A stretch of 64,000 nucleotides of DNA from JALORV01 sp963791235 (GTDB taxonomy: Bacteria; Pseudomonadota; Gammaproteobacteria; Burkholderiales; Burkholderiaceae_F). Both the position numbers and the translations under genes were made by a program. Each line of letters opens with the position of its first letter. Position 1 is the stretch's first letter. Location: NCBI GenBank assembly GCA_963791235.1, contig CAWBRW010000032.1, positions 101,922 through 165,921 of the forward strand, in the 5' to 3' direction. Shown here one piece after another: positions 9,377 through 20,814 of this stretch. The notes under the pieces are model-generated. The model saw nothing but the letters and a program-made list of their open reading frames with translations, had not been told where the DNA came from and did no database searches.

Positions 9377-9391
9377 ATGACATTTTGTCAT
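9377..9391. promoter_or_regulatory. Candidate LysR operator (perfect palindrome, T-N11-A)
   Basis: ATGACA-TTT-TGTCAT is a perfect 15-base inverted repeat fitting the LTTR consensus T-N11-A (9378-9390). A second half-site-like CTGACATG follows at 9407-9413. Placed between the LysR start and the divergent small gene, it is a natural autoregulatory and activation site. Confidence 0.6.
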
Positions 9392-9476
9392 GAATACTCT
9401 TCCAACTGACATGATTGTGCGCTGATTCAGCTGGAGATACTGTTCTGGCATCAACCGACTGCCACAGGACGAGACG

Positions 9477-9662
9477 ATGAACCGCATCGACCACAGAACG
9501 CTCCCCGATCGCTTCGAACTTGAATTCCAGGCGCACATGCACCGCAACGAGGTCGTGGGCGAGGCGGTGCATTCGGCCACGGAGTGGGTCGAGAGTCATG
9601 TACGCGACATGGTTCACCGCGTGACCGACGTCGTGACGCATCACGGCCAGTCGGCGCACTGA
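9477..9662 (+). CDS. Small histidine-rich hypothetical protein
   Basis: A 61-codon frame encoding an acidic/His-rich, probably helical peptide (seven histidines, motifs HMHRNE and THHGQSAH). No signal peptide or membrane segment is visible and I do not recognise it. Support: it starts with ATG after a purine-rich GGACGAGACG stretch, lies divergent to a LysR gene across a palindromic operator, and occupies an otherwise empty 535-base gap. Against it: small size and high GC, where chance frames are common. Could be the target gene of the regulator. Confidence 0.4.
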   Translation: MNRIDHRTLPDRFELEFQAHMHRNEVVGEAVHSATEWVESHVRDMVHRVTDVVTHHGQSAH

Positions 9663-9868
9663 GCGCGCTGCAATTCCCGCCGCGTCGGTTGCCAGCCCAT
9701 GTGGTTTCGGTGCACCAGGCCGATGGCCACTCGGCCGCCGTAGGCACGTCGAATCACGCTGTCGGGCCACGAAACTCGGTATCCGGCACGCAGCAGCACC
9801 CGCTACGCGCTGCCGCGTCCCGCGCTCGAAAGCGGTACGCTTAGCCTTTTGCCTGAACCGGGAATCCA

Positions 9869-10480
9869 ATGAAGCCGCTGTACCGTCTCCTGCTCGCGAC
9901 CGCGTGTTGCGTTCCGCTGTTTGCCGTCGCCCAGCCGGCGCCAAAGGTGTTCACCGTTGACATGGTGAAAGTCTTCGAGGTCCATCCGCAGACCAAGCAG
10001 CAGCAGGCTGCACTTCGCGCCGAAGAACAGAAGGCGTCCGAGCAGCTGAAGAAGCTCGAAGGCGAAGCGCGCGCGCTCAATGACAAGCTGAAGGAGCAGC
10101 AGTCGAAGTTCGACGACCCGACGCTCGCAGCATCCCAGAAGGACGCCATCCGCGCGGAAGGACAGAAGACGCTCCAGGCGCTGCAGGCCAAGCAGGCCGA
10201 GGGGCAGCAGCTGCTATCGAAGACCCAGGGCGAGCTGCAGCAGAAGGTCCAGGCGTCGCGCGGACAGATCCTGCAGGACATTGCCAAGGTCGCGGGTGAA
10301 GTCGCGCGCCGCAAGGGCGGGACCCTCGTCTACGACCGCGGCTCGCTGGTCTACTCCGACCCGGCGTACGAGATCACCAATGAAGTGATGGCCGAGGTCA
10401 CCAAGCCCGGCCGTACGCTTCCGCCGCCACCCGCGCCACCGCCAGCCGCCACCAAGGCCGCCCCTGCCGCGCCGCGCTGA
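9869..10480 (+). CDS. OmpH/Skp-family periplasmic chaperone
   Basis: 203-residue exported protein with a signal peptide ending AVAQ, followed by a long charged coiled coil rich in Gln, Lys and Glu (roughly residues 40-140) and the closing GGTLVYDRGSLVYSDPAYEITNEV typical of OmpH proteins. Skp-like proteins hold unfolded outer-membrane proteins in the periplasm. The C-terminal Pro/Ala-rich tail (PPPPAPPPA) is an addition. It is not next to bamA or lpxD, the usual skp neighbours, so it may be a second, divergent OmpH copy. Convergent with purL. Confidence 0.85.
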   Translation: MKPLYRLLLATACCVPLFAVAQPAPKVFTVDMVKVFEVHPQTKQQQAALRAEEQKASEQLKKLEGEARALNDKLKEQQSKFDDPTLAASQKDAIRAEGQKTLQALQAKQAEGQQLLSKTQGELQQKVQASRGQILQDIAKVAGEVARRKGGTLVYDRGSLVYSDPAYEITNEVMAEVTKPGRTLPPPPAPPPAATKAAPAAPR

Positions 10481-10515
10481 TCGCGCGACACCTAGCGCGG
10501 CCGGCCGCCCCGCGG

Positions 10516-13500
10516 TCAGCCGACCCAGCGCCGTGCGTTGCGGAACATCCGCATCCACGGCGAATCCTCGCCGAGTCCAGGTGGCTGCCACGACATCTGC
10601 ACGGTACGGAAGACGCGCTCGGGGTGCGGCATCACTATCGTGAAACGGCCGTCCGCGGTCGTCAGTCCGGTGATGCCTGCCACCGAGCCGTTCGGGTTGT
10701 ACGGATACCGCTCCGTCACCTGACCCTGCGAATCGACATAGCGCATCGCCACGCGGGCCGCGCGTCGTTGCTCGTCGGAGGCGAAAACCGCACGGCCTTC
10801 GCCATGCGCGTTGGCAATCGGCGCACGACTTCCGGCCATGCCGGCAAAGAAGATCGACGGCGACTCGAGGATCTCCACCTGCACCAGCCGGCCTTCGAAC
10901 TGCTCCGAGGCGTTGCGTTCGAAGCGCGGCCAATCCTGCGCTCCCGGGATCACCGAACGCAGGTGACTCATCATCTGGCAGCCGTTGCAGACACCGAGCG
11001 CAAAGCTGTCCATGCGGTTGAAGAACGCGATGAACATGTCCGCCAGCCGCGGGTTGTGCAGGATCGTCTTGGCCCAGCCGCCTCCGGCTCCCAGCACGTC
11101 GCCGTACGAGAATCCGCCGCATGCCACTACGCCTTTGAAGTCGGCAAGTGACTGGCGGCCGTCGATCAGGTCAGTCATGTGCACGTCGACCGGCGCGAAG
11201 GCCGCGCGATGGAACGCAAAGGCCATCTCGGTCTGGCTGTTGACGCCCTGCTCGCGCAGGATGGCGATGCGGGGTCGCGCCCCGGTGGCGATAAACGGCG
11301 CAGCGATATCCTCAGTCGGATCGAACGACAGCGCCATCCCGAGGCCGCGATCCTCGGCGTCCGTCGCGCGCGCGAACTCGGCGTCGGCGCAGTCCGGGTT
11401 GTCGCGCAGCCGCGCGATGCGCCACGAGGTTTCACTCCACAGCTTCTGCAGTTCGGCGCGCGGCCGCGTGAACACCGGCTTCGCATCACACCAGAATTCG
11501 ATGACGTCCTTGTCATTGGGCTTGCCAATGATCTGACTCACCGCCCCCAGCCCGGCACTCCGCAGCACGTCCATGACGGCGGCCTTGTCCGTGCCGCGAA
11601 TCTGGATCACCGCGCCGAGTTCTTCGGCAAACAGCGCCTGCAGCATCATTTCGTTGCGGCGGACGCTCACCTGCTCGGCACGGATCTTGTAGTCGCCCCA
11701 GTCGGCCGCCAACGGGTCGATCGCCAGCACATCGAGGTTGATCGTGATGCCGCAATGGCCGGCAAACGCCATTTCGGCCAGCGTCGCGAAGAGTCCGCCG
11801 TCCGAGCGGTCGTGGTAGGCCAGCAGGCGGTCGGCGCGCTGCAGCTCACGAACGACGCCAACAAAGGCGGCGAGGCGTGCGGGATCATCCACGTCCGGGG
11901 CGACGTTGCCGATCTGTTGCGTCACCTGGGCAAGTATGGATCCACCCATCCGGTTGCGCCCGGTGCCGAGGTCCACCAGTACGAGCAGCGAGCTTGCGTC
12001 AGCGACCAGTTGCGGCGTCAGCGAACGCCGCACATCGGCCACCGCCGCCGCGGCACTGGCGATCAGCGAGACCGGAGAGGCGACCAGCTTGTCGACGGTG
12101 CCGTCGCGCCACGCCGTCTGCATCGACAGGGAATCCTTGCCCACCGGCACGCTGATGCCGAGCTGCTGGCACAGGTCGCTCGCCGCGCGTACGGCATCGA
12201 ACAGCCGCGCATCCTCGCCGGCAAGACCGCACGCTGCCATCCAGTTGCAGGAGAGCTTCACGTCGGCGAGTTCGACGTCGGCGGCCGCAATGTTGGTGAT
12301 CGCCTCACCGATCGCAACACGCGACGCGGCCGCCGCATCGATGACGGCCAGCGGTGTGCGCTCGCCGATCGCCATCGCCTCGCCGGCGTAGCCCTCGAAA
12401 CTCATCATCGTCACGGCGCAGTCGGCCACCGGCACCTGCCACGGGCCGACCATCGGATCGCGCGAGTTCATGCCGCCGACGGTGCGATCGCCGATCGTGA
12501 CCAGGAAGTTCTTGCTGGCGACCGTCGGATGGCGCAGCACGTCGAGGGCGCAGGCCTCGAGCGACAGCCCGGCGGTCTCGAAAGGCGGCAGCGCGGCGGC
12601 AAGGCGCTGCACGTTGCGGTGCATGCGCGGAGGCTTGCCCAGCAGCACGCTCATCGGCATCTGCACGGCGGGTGCCACTCCGTCGCGCGCGACGACGAGG
12701 TTGCCGTCGTCGGCGATCTCGCCCACCACTGCATAGGGCGCACGCTCGCGCCGGCAGATCCAGTCGAAGGCCGGCAGCCGGTCCGGCGCGACCGCCAGCG
12801 CATAGCGTTCCTGCGATTCGTTGCACCAGATCTCGAGCGGGCTCATGCCGCTCTCCTCGATCGGGATCTTCGCCAGGTCGATGCGCGCGCCGCGGCGCGA
12901 CTGGTCGGCCAATTCGGGCAGTGCATTGGAGAGCCCGCCGGCACCGACGTCGTGGATCGACAGCACCGGGCTGCCTTCGCCCAGCGCCCAGCAGCGGTCG
13001 ATGACTTCCTGTGCGCGTCGCTGCATTTCAGGATTGCCCCGCTGCACCGAATCGAAATCAAGCGACTCCGTGTTCGTGCCCGCACCCATGCTCGAGGCCG
13101 CGCCGCCGCCGAGGCCGATGCGCATTCCCGGTCCTCCGAGCTGAACCAGCAGGGTTCCAGGTGGCAGATCGAGTTTGATGACCTGGTCGTCGCGGATATT
13201 GCCGATGCCGCCCGCGATCATGATCGGCTTGTGATAGCCGTAGCGACGGCCGCCGACGTTCTGTTCGTAGGCGCGGAAGTAGCCCAGCAGGTTCGGACGA
13301 CCGAACTCGTTGTTGAACGCGGCCGCGCCAATCGGCCCCTCGATCATGATCGCCAGCGCATCGGCGATGCGGCCAGGGAAACCGAAGTCGCGTTCCGATG
13401 CTGTACCCGCCTGTGTCACGTCGCGATCGTTCTCCCACGCGAGCGGCAGCCCGGGAATGCGCAGGTTCGACACCGAAAACCCGCACAGGCCCGCCTTCGG

Positions 13501-14543
13501 CTTCGCGCCGCGGCCGGTGGCCCCCTCGTCGCGGATCTCCCCGCCGGCACCTGTCGAAGCGCCGGGGAATGGCGAGATCGCGGTCGGATGGTTATGGGTC
13601 TCGACCTTGAACAGCGTGTGCGTCAGTTCCTCGGCGGGGGCGTAGTTCACTCCCGATCGCGCCGGCGCCGCCGGCACCGCCGTAGTCACTGCGCGGATAG
13701 AAGCGCGACACGCGCGTTCCCTCGAGCACGGCCGCGTTGTCGCTGTAGGCGACCACGGTGCCGCGCGGCGCCGCCGCATGCGTCGCGCGGATCATGCCGA
13801 ATAGCGTGTCGGGCTGGTCCACGCCGTCGATGGTCCAGTGCGCATTGAAGATCTTGTGGCGACAGTGCTCCGAATTCGCCTGCGCGAACATCATCAGCTC
13901 GACGTCGGTCGGGTCGCGCGCCAGCTGAGTGAAGGCGTCGACGAGGTAGTCGATCTCGTCGTCCGACAGCGCCAGACCCAGGCTGCGGTTCGCCTGCTCG
14001 AGGGCACTGCGCCCGTGAGCCAGCACGGCCACCGTCTGCACCGGCTTGCCGTCCAGTTCCAGGAAGAGTTGCGACGGGTCCGTGGCCGGGTCGATGACGC
14101 TCTCGGTCATCCGGTCATGCAGCACGGCGGCGAGGCGGTCGTGCAAGTCGGTGCTGGCGGTGCGGCTGAACAGACCACGCTTCAGCGCCACTGTGTAGCG
14201 CGTGCCGCGCTCGATGCGATGGACGGCGGAAAGGCCGGTGTTGTGTGCAATGTCTGTCGCCTTGCTGGCCCAGGGCGAGATCGTCGCCAGCCGGGGAACC
14301 ACCAGGAGGTGCACGCCATCGGACGCGAGTGCGGCGGGATCGCCGTAGTCGAGCAGCGCCTTGAGCCGCACCTCCTCGCCTGCGTCGAGCGCACGAGTCG
14401 CATGCACGAAGTGCACGTACTGTGCCCGACACCGCGCTGACATTCGAGTCGACGGCCTGCAGGCGCTGCAGCAATCGGGCGGCACGAAAAGCGGACAGCG
14501 CGCCCGGACCGGCGAGCGAGTAGGTCCTACCGTGTGGGGTCAT
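10516..14543 (-). CDS. purL: Phosphoribosylformylglycinamidine synthase PurL, two frameshifts
   Basis: Fourth step of de novo purine synthesis, converting FGAR to FGAM with glutamine and ATP. The gene reads in three frames: the N-terminus from ATG at 14543 (YSLAGPGALSAFR), a middle part (QYVHFVHATRA to RFYPRSDYGG), and the main part with KVETHNHPTAI, GGAGNIRDDQ-like loops and the glutaminase domain (nucleophile in GVCNGCQMM, C-terminal HPERVFR). One extra base at a CCC run near 14425 and another near 13652 restore a single 1341-residue protein, the normal length. Given that it is a single-copy essential-type gene, sequencing error is the simplest explanation. Convergent with the OmpH gene. 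Confidence 0.93.
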
Positions 14544-14595
14544 CGACGAGGAGGGACGCGCAGGACGCGCGCGTCAGGCGTGATCGGCGCGCGGA

Positions 14596-15868
14596 TTATA
14601 CCGGCGCGAACTCCATCTCCTCGGCACGTTCGTCCTGTTCGGCGTCGATCTTCTGCGTCGTCGCCAGCGCGCGCAGCAGCGCCTGGTTGCAGTCGTAGAT
14701 CTCGATGGACAGCGTTTCGGTGTGGCGGCGGATTGCCATCGGGTCGCTGCGCTCGATCGCTTCGATGAGCGCGAGGTACGGCGCGTACGCGCCGCGCTTG
14801 TGAACGATCGCCTCGGTGACGTTGCTGCCCATGGCCACCGGACCCATCAGCCGCTGGATCGTCGCACCGGTGATGCGGTCGAGGAGCGAGAAAGCCCCGG
14901 TGACGAACAGTTCATCGCGCGCATCGGCGTCGAACTCCGGCTGCTGCGGCCGCCAGGTTCTCCAGGAACAGCCCGCGCAGGGTGGCGGCACGCATCAGCG
15001 GCAGGGCGTTGATGTGCTCGCCGGACGACTCCAGCGCGAGCGACAGCCAGCGCAGTGTCTTCTCGCGCCCCAGCACCTCGATCGCGCGCTTGATCGACGC
15101 CACCGGGGAGCCCGCTTCGAACGCGCCGGAGTTGACCATGCGCAGCAGCTTGAACGCGAGCACCGGGTCGCGGCGGATGCGGCTGGCGATCACGGCGGTG
15201 TCCGGCCGTTCGCTGGCGACACGCAGCAGGTCCATCAGGTTGCCCTGGTCGGGCCGCAGCCGGCAGTTCGGGCGTTGCTCGGTGTCATCGATGGGCCAGC
15301 CGACGCTCGCCATCGCACCGCGCTGATACGCCTCGTCGAGGTCGACAACGCGGCGCACGCCGGTCGTGACGAAGGGCATCCGCCGTACCGCGTTCGGTGG
15401 CGCGGGCCGCATGCGGCCGTCCTTCAGGCGACGCCGGTCCTCTGAAACGTGGATCAACGAATACTCGAAGCAGGAGGTCAGCGCCGGCGGCAACGGTACA
15501 TCGGGGCGGCCGCGCAGCACCATGCGCAGTCCGCGGCGGAAAGCGCGCTGCACCAGTTGCTGCATTTCCGGATCGCGCAGCGCGATGGTCGGTATCTCGA
15601 GCAGTGCGTTGGGCGGGGCCGACCACGTCAGCAGCGAATCATCGAAGGTCGCATCCAATGGCGCGATCAGCACCGACGCGTCGGACTCCGGCCAGATCTC
15701 GTTCAGCTGCTCGAGGATGTGGCCCACCGGCAGGTAGCCAGGCGCCCGGGCCGACAGCATCGTCAAGCGCGTGCCGATGGCCCGGCGGTGCTTGTCTATC
15801 AACGGCGCATAGCAGATCGACAGCGTCGCAAGCGCGTCGGGCAATCCCAGTCGTTCGGGGGCGTTCAT
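14596..15868 (-). CDS. EAL-like/HDOD signal-transduction protein, one frameshift
   Basis: About 423 residues once one extra base near 14947-14953 is removed. The N-terminal half resembles a degenerate EAL domain and lacks an obvious catalytic EAL triplet. The C-terminal half is an HDOD domain (segment LLRVASERPDTAVIASRIRRDPVLAFKLLRMVNS, then the IKRAIEVLGREKTLRWL helix). Such YuxH-type proteins act as non-catalytic signalling scaffolds in c-di-GMP or motility control. The ATG at 15868 is chosen over an upstream TTG. It lies just upstream of purL on the same strand with about 50 bases between, so readthrough is possible. Confidence 0.8.
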
Positions 15869-15975
15869 CGTGCAGCGGACCTTCCGGGCCAAACAGCTGC
15901 ATCGATTATGCGGAGCTCATCCCCTGTCCTTGGGGCAATATCGCGGCCCCGGTCACGCCATTTGGGGCTCAAGTT

Positions 15976-18900
15976 TCACCGCGGCGTGCCGTAACCGCCG
16001 CCGCCAGGCGTCGCAATCACGAAGACGTCGCCCGGCGCCATCTCGGCCGAACCGATGTGCGGCAGTTCCTCGCGCGACCCGTCGACCCGCTCGACCCAGT
16101 TGCGACCCGCTTCACCGGGCGCGCCACCGGCCATGCCGAACGGAGCGATGGCGCGGTTGTTCGCCAGGATCGACGCCGTCATCCTCTCGAGGAAGCGCAC
16201 GCGACGCGTGCCTCCGTTGCCCCCGCGCCAGCGCCCGGTCCCGCCGGAAGCCGCCCGGATCGCATAGCTCTCCAGCAGCACCGGGTAACGGAACTCCAGC
16301 ACCTCGGGGTCCGTCAGCCGCGAGTTCGTCATGTGCGTCTGCACGACGTCGGTGCCGTCGAAGCCGCTGTTGGGGTCTCGCGGATCCGCAAGGCCGGCGC
16401 CCGATCCGCCGGAAATCGTCTCGTAGTACTGGTAGCGCTCGTTGCCGAACGTGAAGTTGTTCATCGTGCCCTGCGCGGAGGCCATGACTCCGAGTGCGCC
16501 ATAGAGCGCGTTGGTGATGCACGATGAAGTCTCGACGTTGCCGGCGACGACCGCGGCCGGGTAGTCGGGATTCAGCATCGATCCCTGCGGAATCACGATG
16601 TCGAGCGGCTTCAGGCAGCCCGGCGTTGAGCGGGATCACGTCGTCGACCAGCGTGCGGAACACGTACAGCACGGCCGCAACGCATACCGCGCTCGGCGCG
16701 TTGAAGTTGTTCGGCAGCTGCGGCGACGTACCGGTGAAATCGATCGTGGCCACCCGCCGCTCGCGATCCACCGTGACGCGTACCTGGATCACCGCGCCGT
16801 TGTCGAGCCGGTACTCGAACTGCCCGTCGGTCAGGCGGGTGATCACGCGACGCACCGACTCCTCGGCGTTGTCCTGCACGTGCTTCATGTATGCCTGCAC
16901 GACGTCGAGCCCGAACTGGTCGACCATGCGCAACAGTTCCTCGCGGCCTTTCTCGTTGGCCGCGATCTGCGCGCGCAAGTCGGCGACGTTCTGCGCCGGA
17001 TTGCGCGCCGGATTAGTACCTCCCGTCAGCAGCGCCATCAGCTCGTCCTCATGGAAGCGCCCCGGGCGATCGACCCCCTGGCCCTCGATCAGGCGGAAGT
17101 TGATGAATCGCACGCCCTCCTCGTCGAGGCTGCGCGAAAACGGCGGCATCGAGCCCGGCGTGATGCCGCCGATGTCGGCATGGTGACCGCGCGAACCGAC
17201 ATAGAACAGGATTTCGCGACCGCCGCGGTCGAACACCGGCGTGATCACCGTGACGTCGGGCAGGTGCGTGCCGCCGTGGTACGGATCGTTGATCACGTAG
17301 GCGTCGCCCGGCACCATGCGCCCGGCGTTCTCACGCATGACCGTCTTGATCGACTCGCTCATGCTGCCGAGATGCACCGGCATGTGCGGGGCGTTGGCAA
17401 TCAGGTTGCCCTCGGCATCGAACAGCGCACAGGAGAAGTCGAGGCGCTCCTTGATGTTGACCGAGTACGCAGTGTTCTGCAGCCGCAGGCCCATCTGCTC
17501 GGCAATCGACATGAAGAGGTTGTTGAAGATCTCCAGCATCACCGGATCGACCGTCGTGCCAATCGCGCGGCGACCGGGACGCGGCGCGACGCGCTTGAGC
17601 ACGAGGTGATCGAGCGCCGTCACCTGCGCCTGCCAGCCAGGTTCGACGACGGTCGTGGCGTTCGCCTCGGCAATGACCGCGGGGCCGTCGATGCGGTCGC
17701 CGGGCCGCGTGTCGTCGCGACGGTAGAGCGGCGTGTCATGCCAGCGGCCGTCGAAGTGCGCCTGGACCCTCGATGCCGGCGACAGGCCGTCGGTGCGCGC
17801 GGGCCGCTCGGTCGCGACCGTGACCGCCGCTTCACCGGAGGCAATGGCCTCGACCGACAGCGTTTCGACGATCAGCCGGCGATCCGCCATCAGGAACGAG
17901 AAGCGCTGCCGGTAGGCCGTGTCGAATTGTTCGCGCATCGACCGGAGATCCCCGAATCCGACGGCGAGCGCCGTATCGGTCCCCTCGTACTTCAGGTGCG
18001 CCCGCGGCACCAGCCGGATCCGCTCGCTCGTTACCCCCTGATCCTGGAGCGAGGCCGTGGCCTGCGCCGCCAGGGCCTCGAGGCTGGCTTTCAGGACGGG
18101 CAGCGCGTCATCGCCGACCGGCTGCTCGATCGTCATCTCGCGCATCGCGGTCTGATCGGCGAGCCCCATGCCGTACGCGGACAGCACGCCGGCCAGAGGG
18201 TGCGCGAACACCGTCGACATCGCGAGCGCATCCGCGACCGCGCAGGCGTGTTGCCCGCCCGCACCCCCAAAGACCGTCAGCGTGTATCGGGTGACGTCGT
18301 GGCCGCGCTGCACCGAGATGCGCTTGATGGCCTCGGCCATGTTGCCGACCGCGATCTCGATGAATCCGGCCGCCACCTGCTCCGGCGTCTGGCGTCGGCC
18401 GGTCGCCTGCTCGATACGCTGCGCCAGCTCGCTGAAGCGCTTCACGACGACCGCGCGGTCGAGCGGTTCATCGCCGTGCGGGCCAAAGACATGCGGGAAG
18501 AACTCGGGCTGCACCCGGCCCAGCATGACGTTCGCGTCGGTGACGGCGAGCGGCCCGCCGCGCCGATAGCAGGCCGGGCCGGGGTTGGCGCCGGCCGAAT
18601 CGGGTCCGACGCGCAGGCGGGCACCGTCGAAGTGCAGGATCGAACCGCCCCCGGCGGCAACGGTGTGGATGCTCATCATCGGCGCGCGCATCCGCACCCC
18701 GGCCACCAGCGTTTCGAACTCGCGTTCGTATTCACCGGCGTAGTGCGACACGTCGGTGGACGTGCCGCCCATGTCGAAGCCGATGACGCGGTCGAACCCG
18801 GCGTGGCGGCTGGCGCGCGCCATGCCGACGATGCCGCCGGCGGGACCCGACAGGATGGCGTCCTTGCCCTGGAAGCGCCAGGCGTCCGTCAGCCCGCCGT

Positions 18901-19636
18901 TGCTCTGCATGAAGAGCAGCCGCGCGCCGGGCAGGTCGGAAGCGACCTGCCCGACGTAGCGGCGCAGGATTGGCGACAGGTAGGCGTCGACCACCGTCGT
19001 GTCGCCACGGGCGACCAGCTTCATCAGCGGACTCACCTCGTGCGACACGGACACCTGCGGGAAACCGATCTCGCGCGCGATGCGCGCGGCGGCCTGCTCA
19101 TGCGTCGCGTAGCGATAGCCGTGCATCAGCACGATCGCGCACGAGCGCAGCCCGGCGTTGTACGCGGCTTGTAATGCCGTCGTCAGCGCGGCCTCGTCGA
19201 GCGGCCTCATGACATCACCCTGCGCACCGATCCGCTCGTCCGCTTCGACGACGCGTGCATAGAGCAGTTCCGGCAGCACGATCCGGCGCTCGAACAGGCG
19301 CGGCCGGTTCTGGTAGGCGATGCGCAGCGCGTCCCGGAAGCCGCTAGTGATGACCAGTACCGTCGGCTCACCCTTGCGTTCCAGCAGTGCGTTGGTCGCG
19401 ACCGTAGTTCCCATCTTGACCGACGCGATGCGCTCGACCGGGATCGACGCGCCCGGTGCCACTGCCAGCAGGTGGCGGATGCCGGCGACCGCCGCGTCGC
19501 GGTACTGCTCCGGGTTGTCGGAGAGCAGTTTGTGTGCGACGAGCGCACCGTCGGGCCGTCGCGCGACGATGTCGGTGAATGTGCCGCCGCGGTCGATCCA
19601 GAACTCCCAGGATCCAGGCTGCGGCACTGCACTCAT
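15976..19636 (-). CDS. Fused hydantoinase A/B (5-oxoprolinase-like) protein, one frameshift
   Basis: 1219-residue ATP-dependent amidohydrolase with HyuA then HyuB in one chain, as in eukaryotic-type 5-oxoprolinase and some N-methylhydantoinases. N-terminal actin-like nucleotide motifs are DRGGTFTDIV and DMGGTSTDVS. The HyuB part starts near VDPVMLEIFNNLF and contains NDPYHGGTHLPDV. The frame breaks near 16619-16621 (CCC); removing one base restores NAGCLKPLDIVIPQGS and a normal C-terminus ending GGGGYGTPR. ATG at 19636 has GGAG 7 bases upstream. It is divergent from a TRAP transporter operon, suggesting import and opening of a cyclic amide such as oxoproline or a hydantoin. That link is inference. 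Confidence 0.88.
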
Positions 19637-19785
19637 GCGGCTCTCCGAATCGGCGCCGCTGCTTGTATGCTCTGCGACGCGCGGCGAATTGCGATTTTCC
19701 GGACAGCAGGCGCTGCCGGCGGGTGGCCGGATATGTTGGCACACCCGATTGCCGCCCCGCCGCATCGACCATTCATGAGGAGACT

Positions 19786-20766
19786 ATGAAACGACGCTCT
19801 CTGTTCATCGGCACCGCTGTCGCGGCCGCCGCGCTCGGCTTCGGCCTGCCCGCGCTTGCGCAGACCAAGTGGGACCTGCCCGCCGGGTATCCCGCCGGCA
19901 ACCCGCACACGCAGAACCTCAACCAGTTCGCGGCCGACGTCGCCAAGGCGACCGGGGGCAAGCTCAACATCACCGTGCACGCCGGCGGCTCACTCTTCAA
20001 GGCCCAGGAGATCAAGCGCGCAGTGCAGACCGGACAGGCACAGATCGGCGAAGTGCTGATGAGCCTGCTCGAAAACGAAAATCCGGTGTTCGGCGCCGAT
20101 GCGGTGCCGTTCGTGGCGACCGGCTTCGATGCGTCCTGGAAGCTCTGGCAAGCGCAGCGCCCCTCGGTCGAAAAGATCCTCAGCGCGCAGGGCATCAAGG
20201 TGCTGTACGCGGTGGCCTGGCCGCCGCAGGGCATCTACACGAAGAAGCAGCTGAACTCGGTCGCCGACATGAAGGGCCTGAAGTGGCGCGCCTACAACCC
20301 GGCGACGACGCGCATCGCCGCAATGGTCGGTGCGCAGCCGCTGACGATCCAGGCGGCCGAACTGTCGCAGGCGCTGTCGACTGGCGTCGTCGATTCGTTC
20401 ATGTCGTCCGGTGCCACCGGCGTCGACTCCAAGGTCTGGGAGAACCTCAGCCACTTCGCCACGGCCGACGCCTGGCTGCCGAAGAACATGGTGATCGTCA
20501 ACCAGAAGGAATTCGACAAACTCGACAAGGCCTCGCAGGACGCGGTCGTCGCCGCTGCCAAGGTGGCCGAGGAGCGTGGCTGGAAGCGCATGCGTGAATA
20601 CACCGGGGAGTCGCTGGCGACGCTGAAGGCGAACAAGATGACGGTGTACGAGCCGAACGCGGCGTTCAAGGCCGAGCTCTCGAAACTCGGCGACACGATG
20701 CTCAGCGAGTGGCTCGCCAAGGCCGGCGCCGACGGCCAGGCCATCATCACGACGTTCCGCAAGTAA
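19786..20766 (+). CDS. dctP: TRAP transporter substrate-binding protein DctP
   Basis: 326-residue periplasmic receptor of a tripartite ATP-independent transporter. A signal peptide with RR near the start (MKRRSLFIGTA, cleavage after LALA) precedes the DctP fold, with the family motif GLKWRAYNPATTRI carrying the arginine that usually binds the substrate carboxylate. AGGAG at 19778-19782 fixes the ATG at 19786. The longer open frame upstream overlaps the divergent hydantoinase promoter region. dctQ and dctM follow. The ligand is likely a carboxylate, but unknown. Confidence 0.94.
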   Translation: MKRRSLFIGTAVAAAALGFGLPALAQTKWDLPAGYPAGNPHTQNLNQFAADVAKATGGKLNITVHAGGSLFKAQEIKRAVQTGQAQIGEVLMSLLENENPVFGADAVPFVATGFDASWKLWQAQRPSVEKILSAQGIKVLYAVAWPPQGIYTKKQLNSVADMKGLKWRAYNPATTRIAAMVGAQPLTIQAAELSQALSTGVVDSFMSSGATGVDSKVWENLSHFATADAWLPKNMVIVNQKEFDKLDKASQDAVVAAAKVAEERGWKRMREYTGESLATLKANKMTVYEPNAAFKAELSKLGDTMLSEWLAKAGADGQAIITTFRK

Positions 20767-20774
20767 ACGAGTCC

Positions 20775-20800
20775 GGGCCGCCTTCAAGGCGGCCCTTCTT
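20775..20800 (+). terminator. Intercistronic hairpin between dctP and dctQ
   Basis: Perfect 8-bp stem (20775-20782 with 20788-20795), loop TTCAA, followed by TTCTT. Its position inside the operon suggests partial termination or 3'-end protection giving more binding protein than membrane subunits. Confidence 0.6.
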
Positions 20801-20814
20801 CTGCGCAGGAACCG

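Noticed and set aside
11179..13848. 889-codon open frame on the plus strand opposite purL
   Set aside because: purL on the minus strand is certain. Long antisense frames are expected in GC-rich DNA, and the sequence (His/Arg/Gly-rich) resembles no protein.
16598..19174. 858-codon open frame opposite the oxoprolinase gene
   Set aside because: Same reason: Arg/His-rich antisense shadow of a recognisable enzyme.
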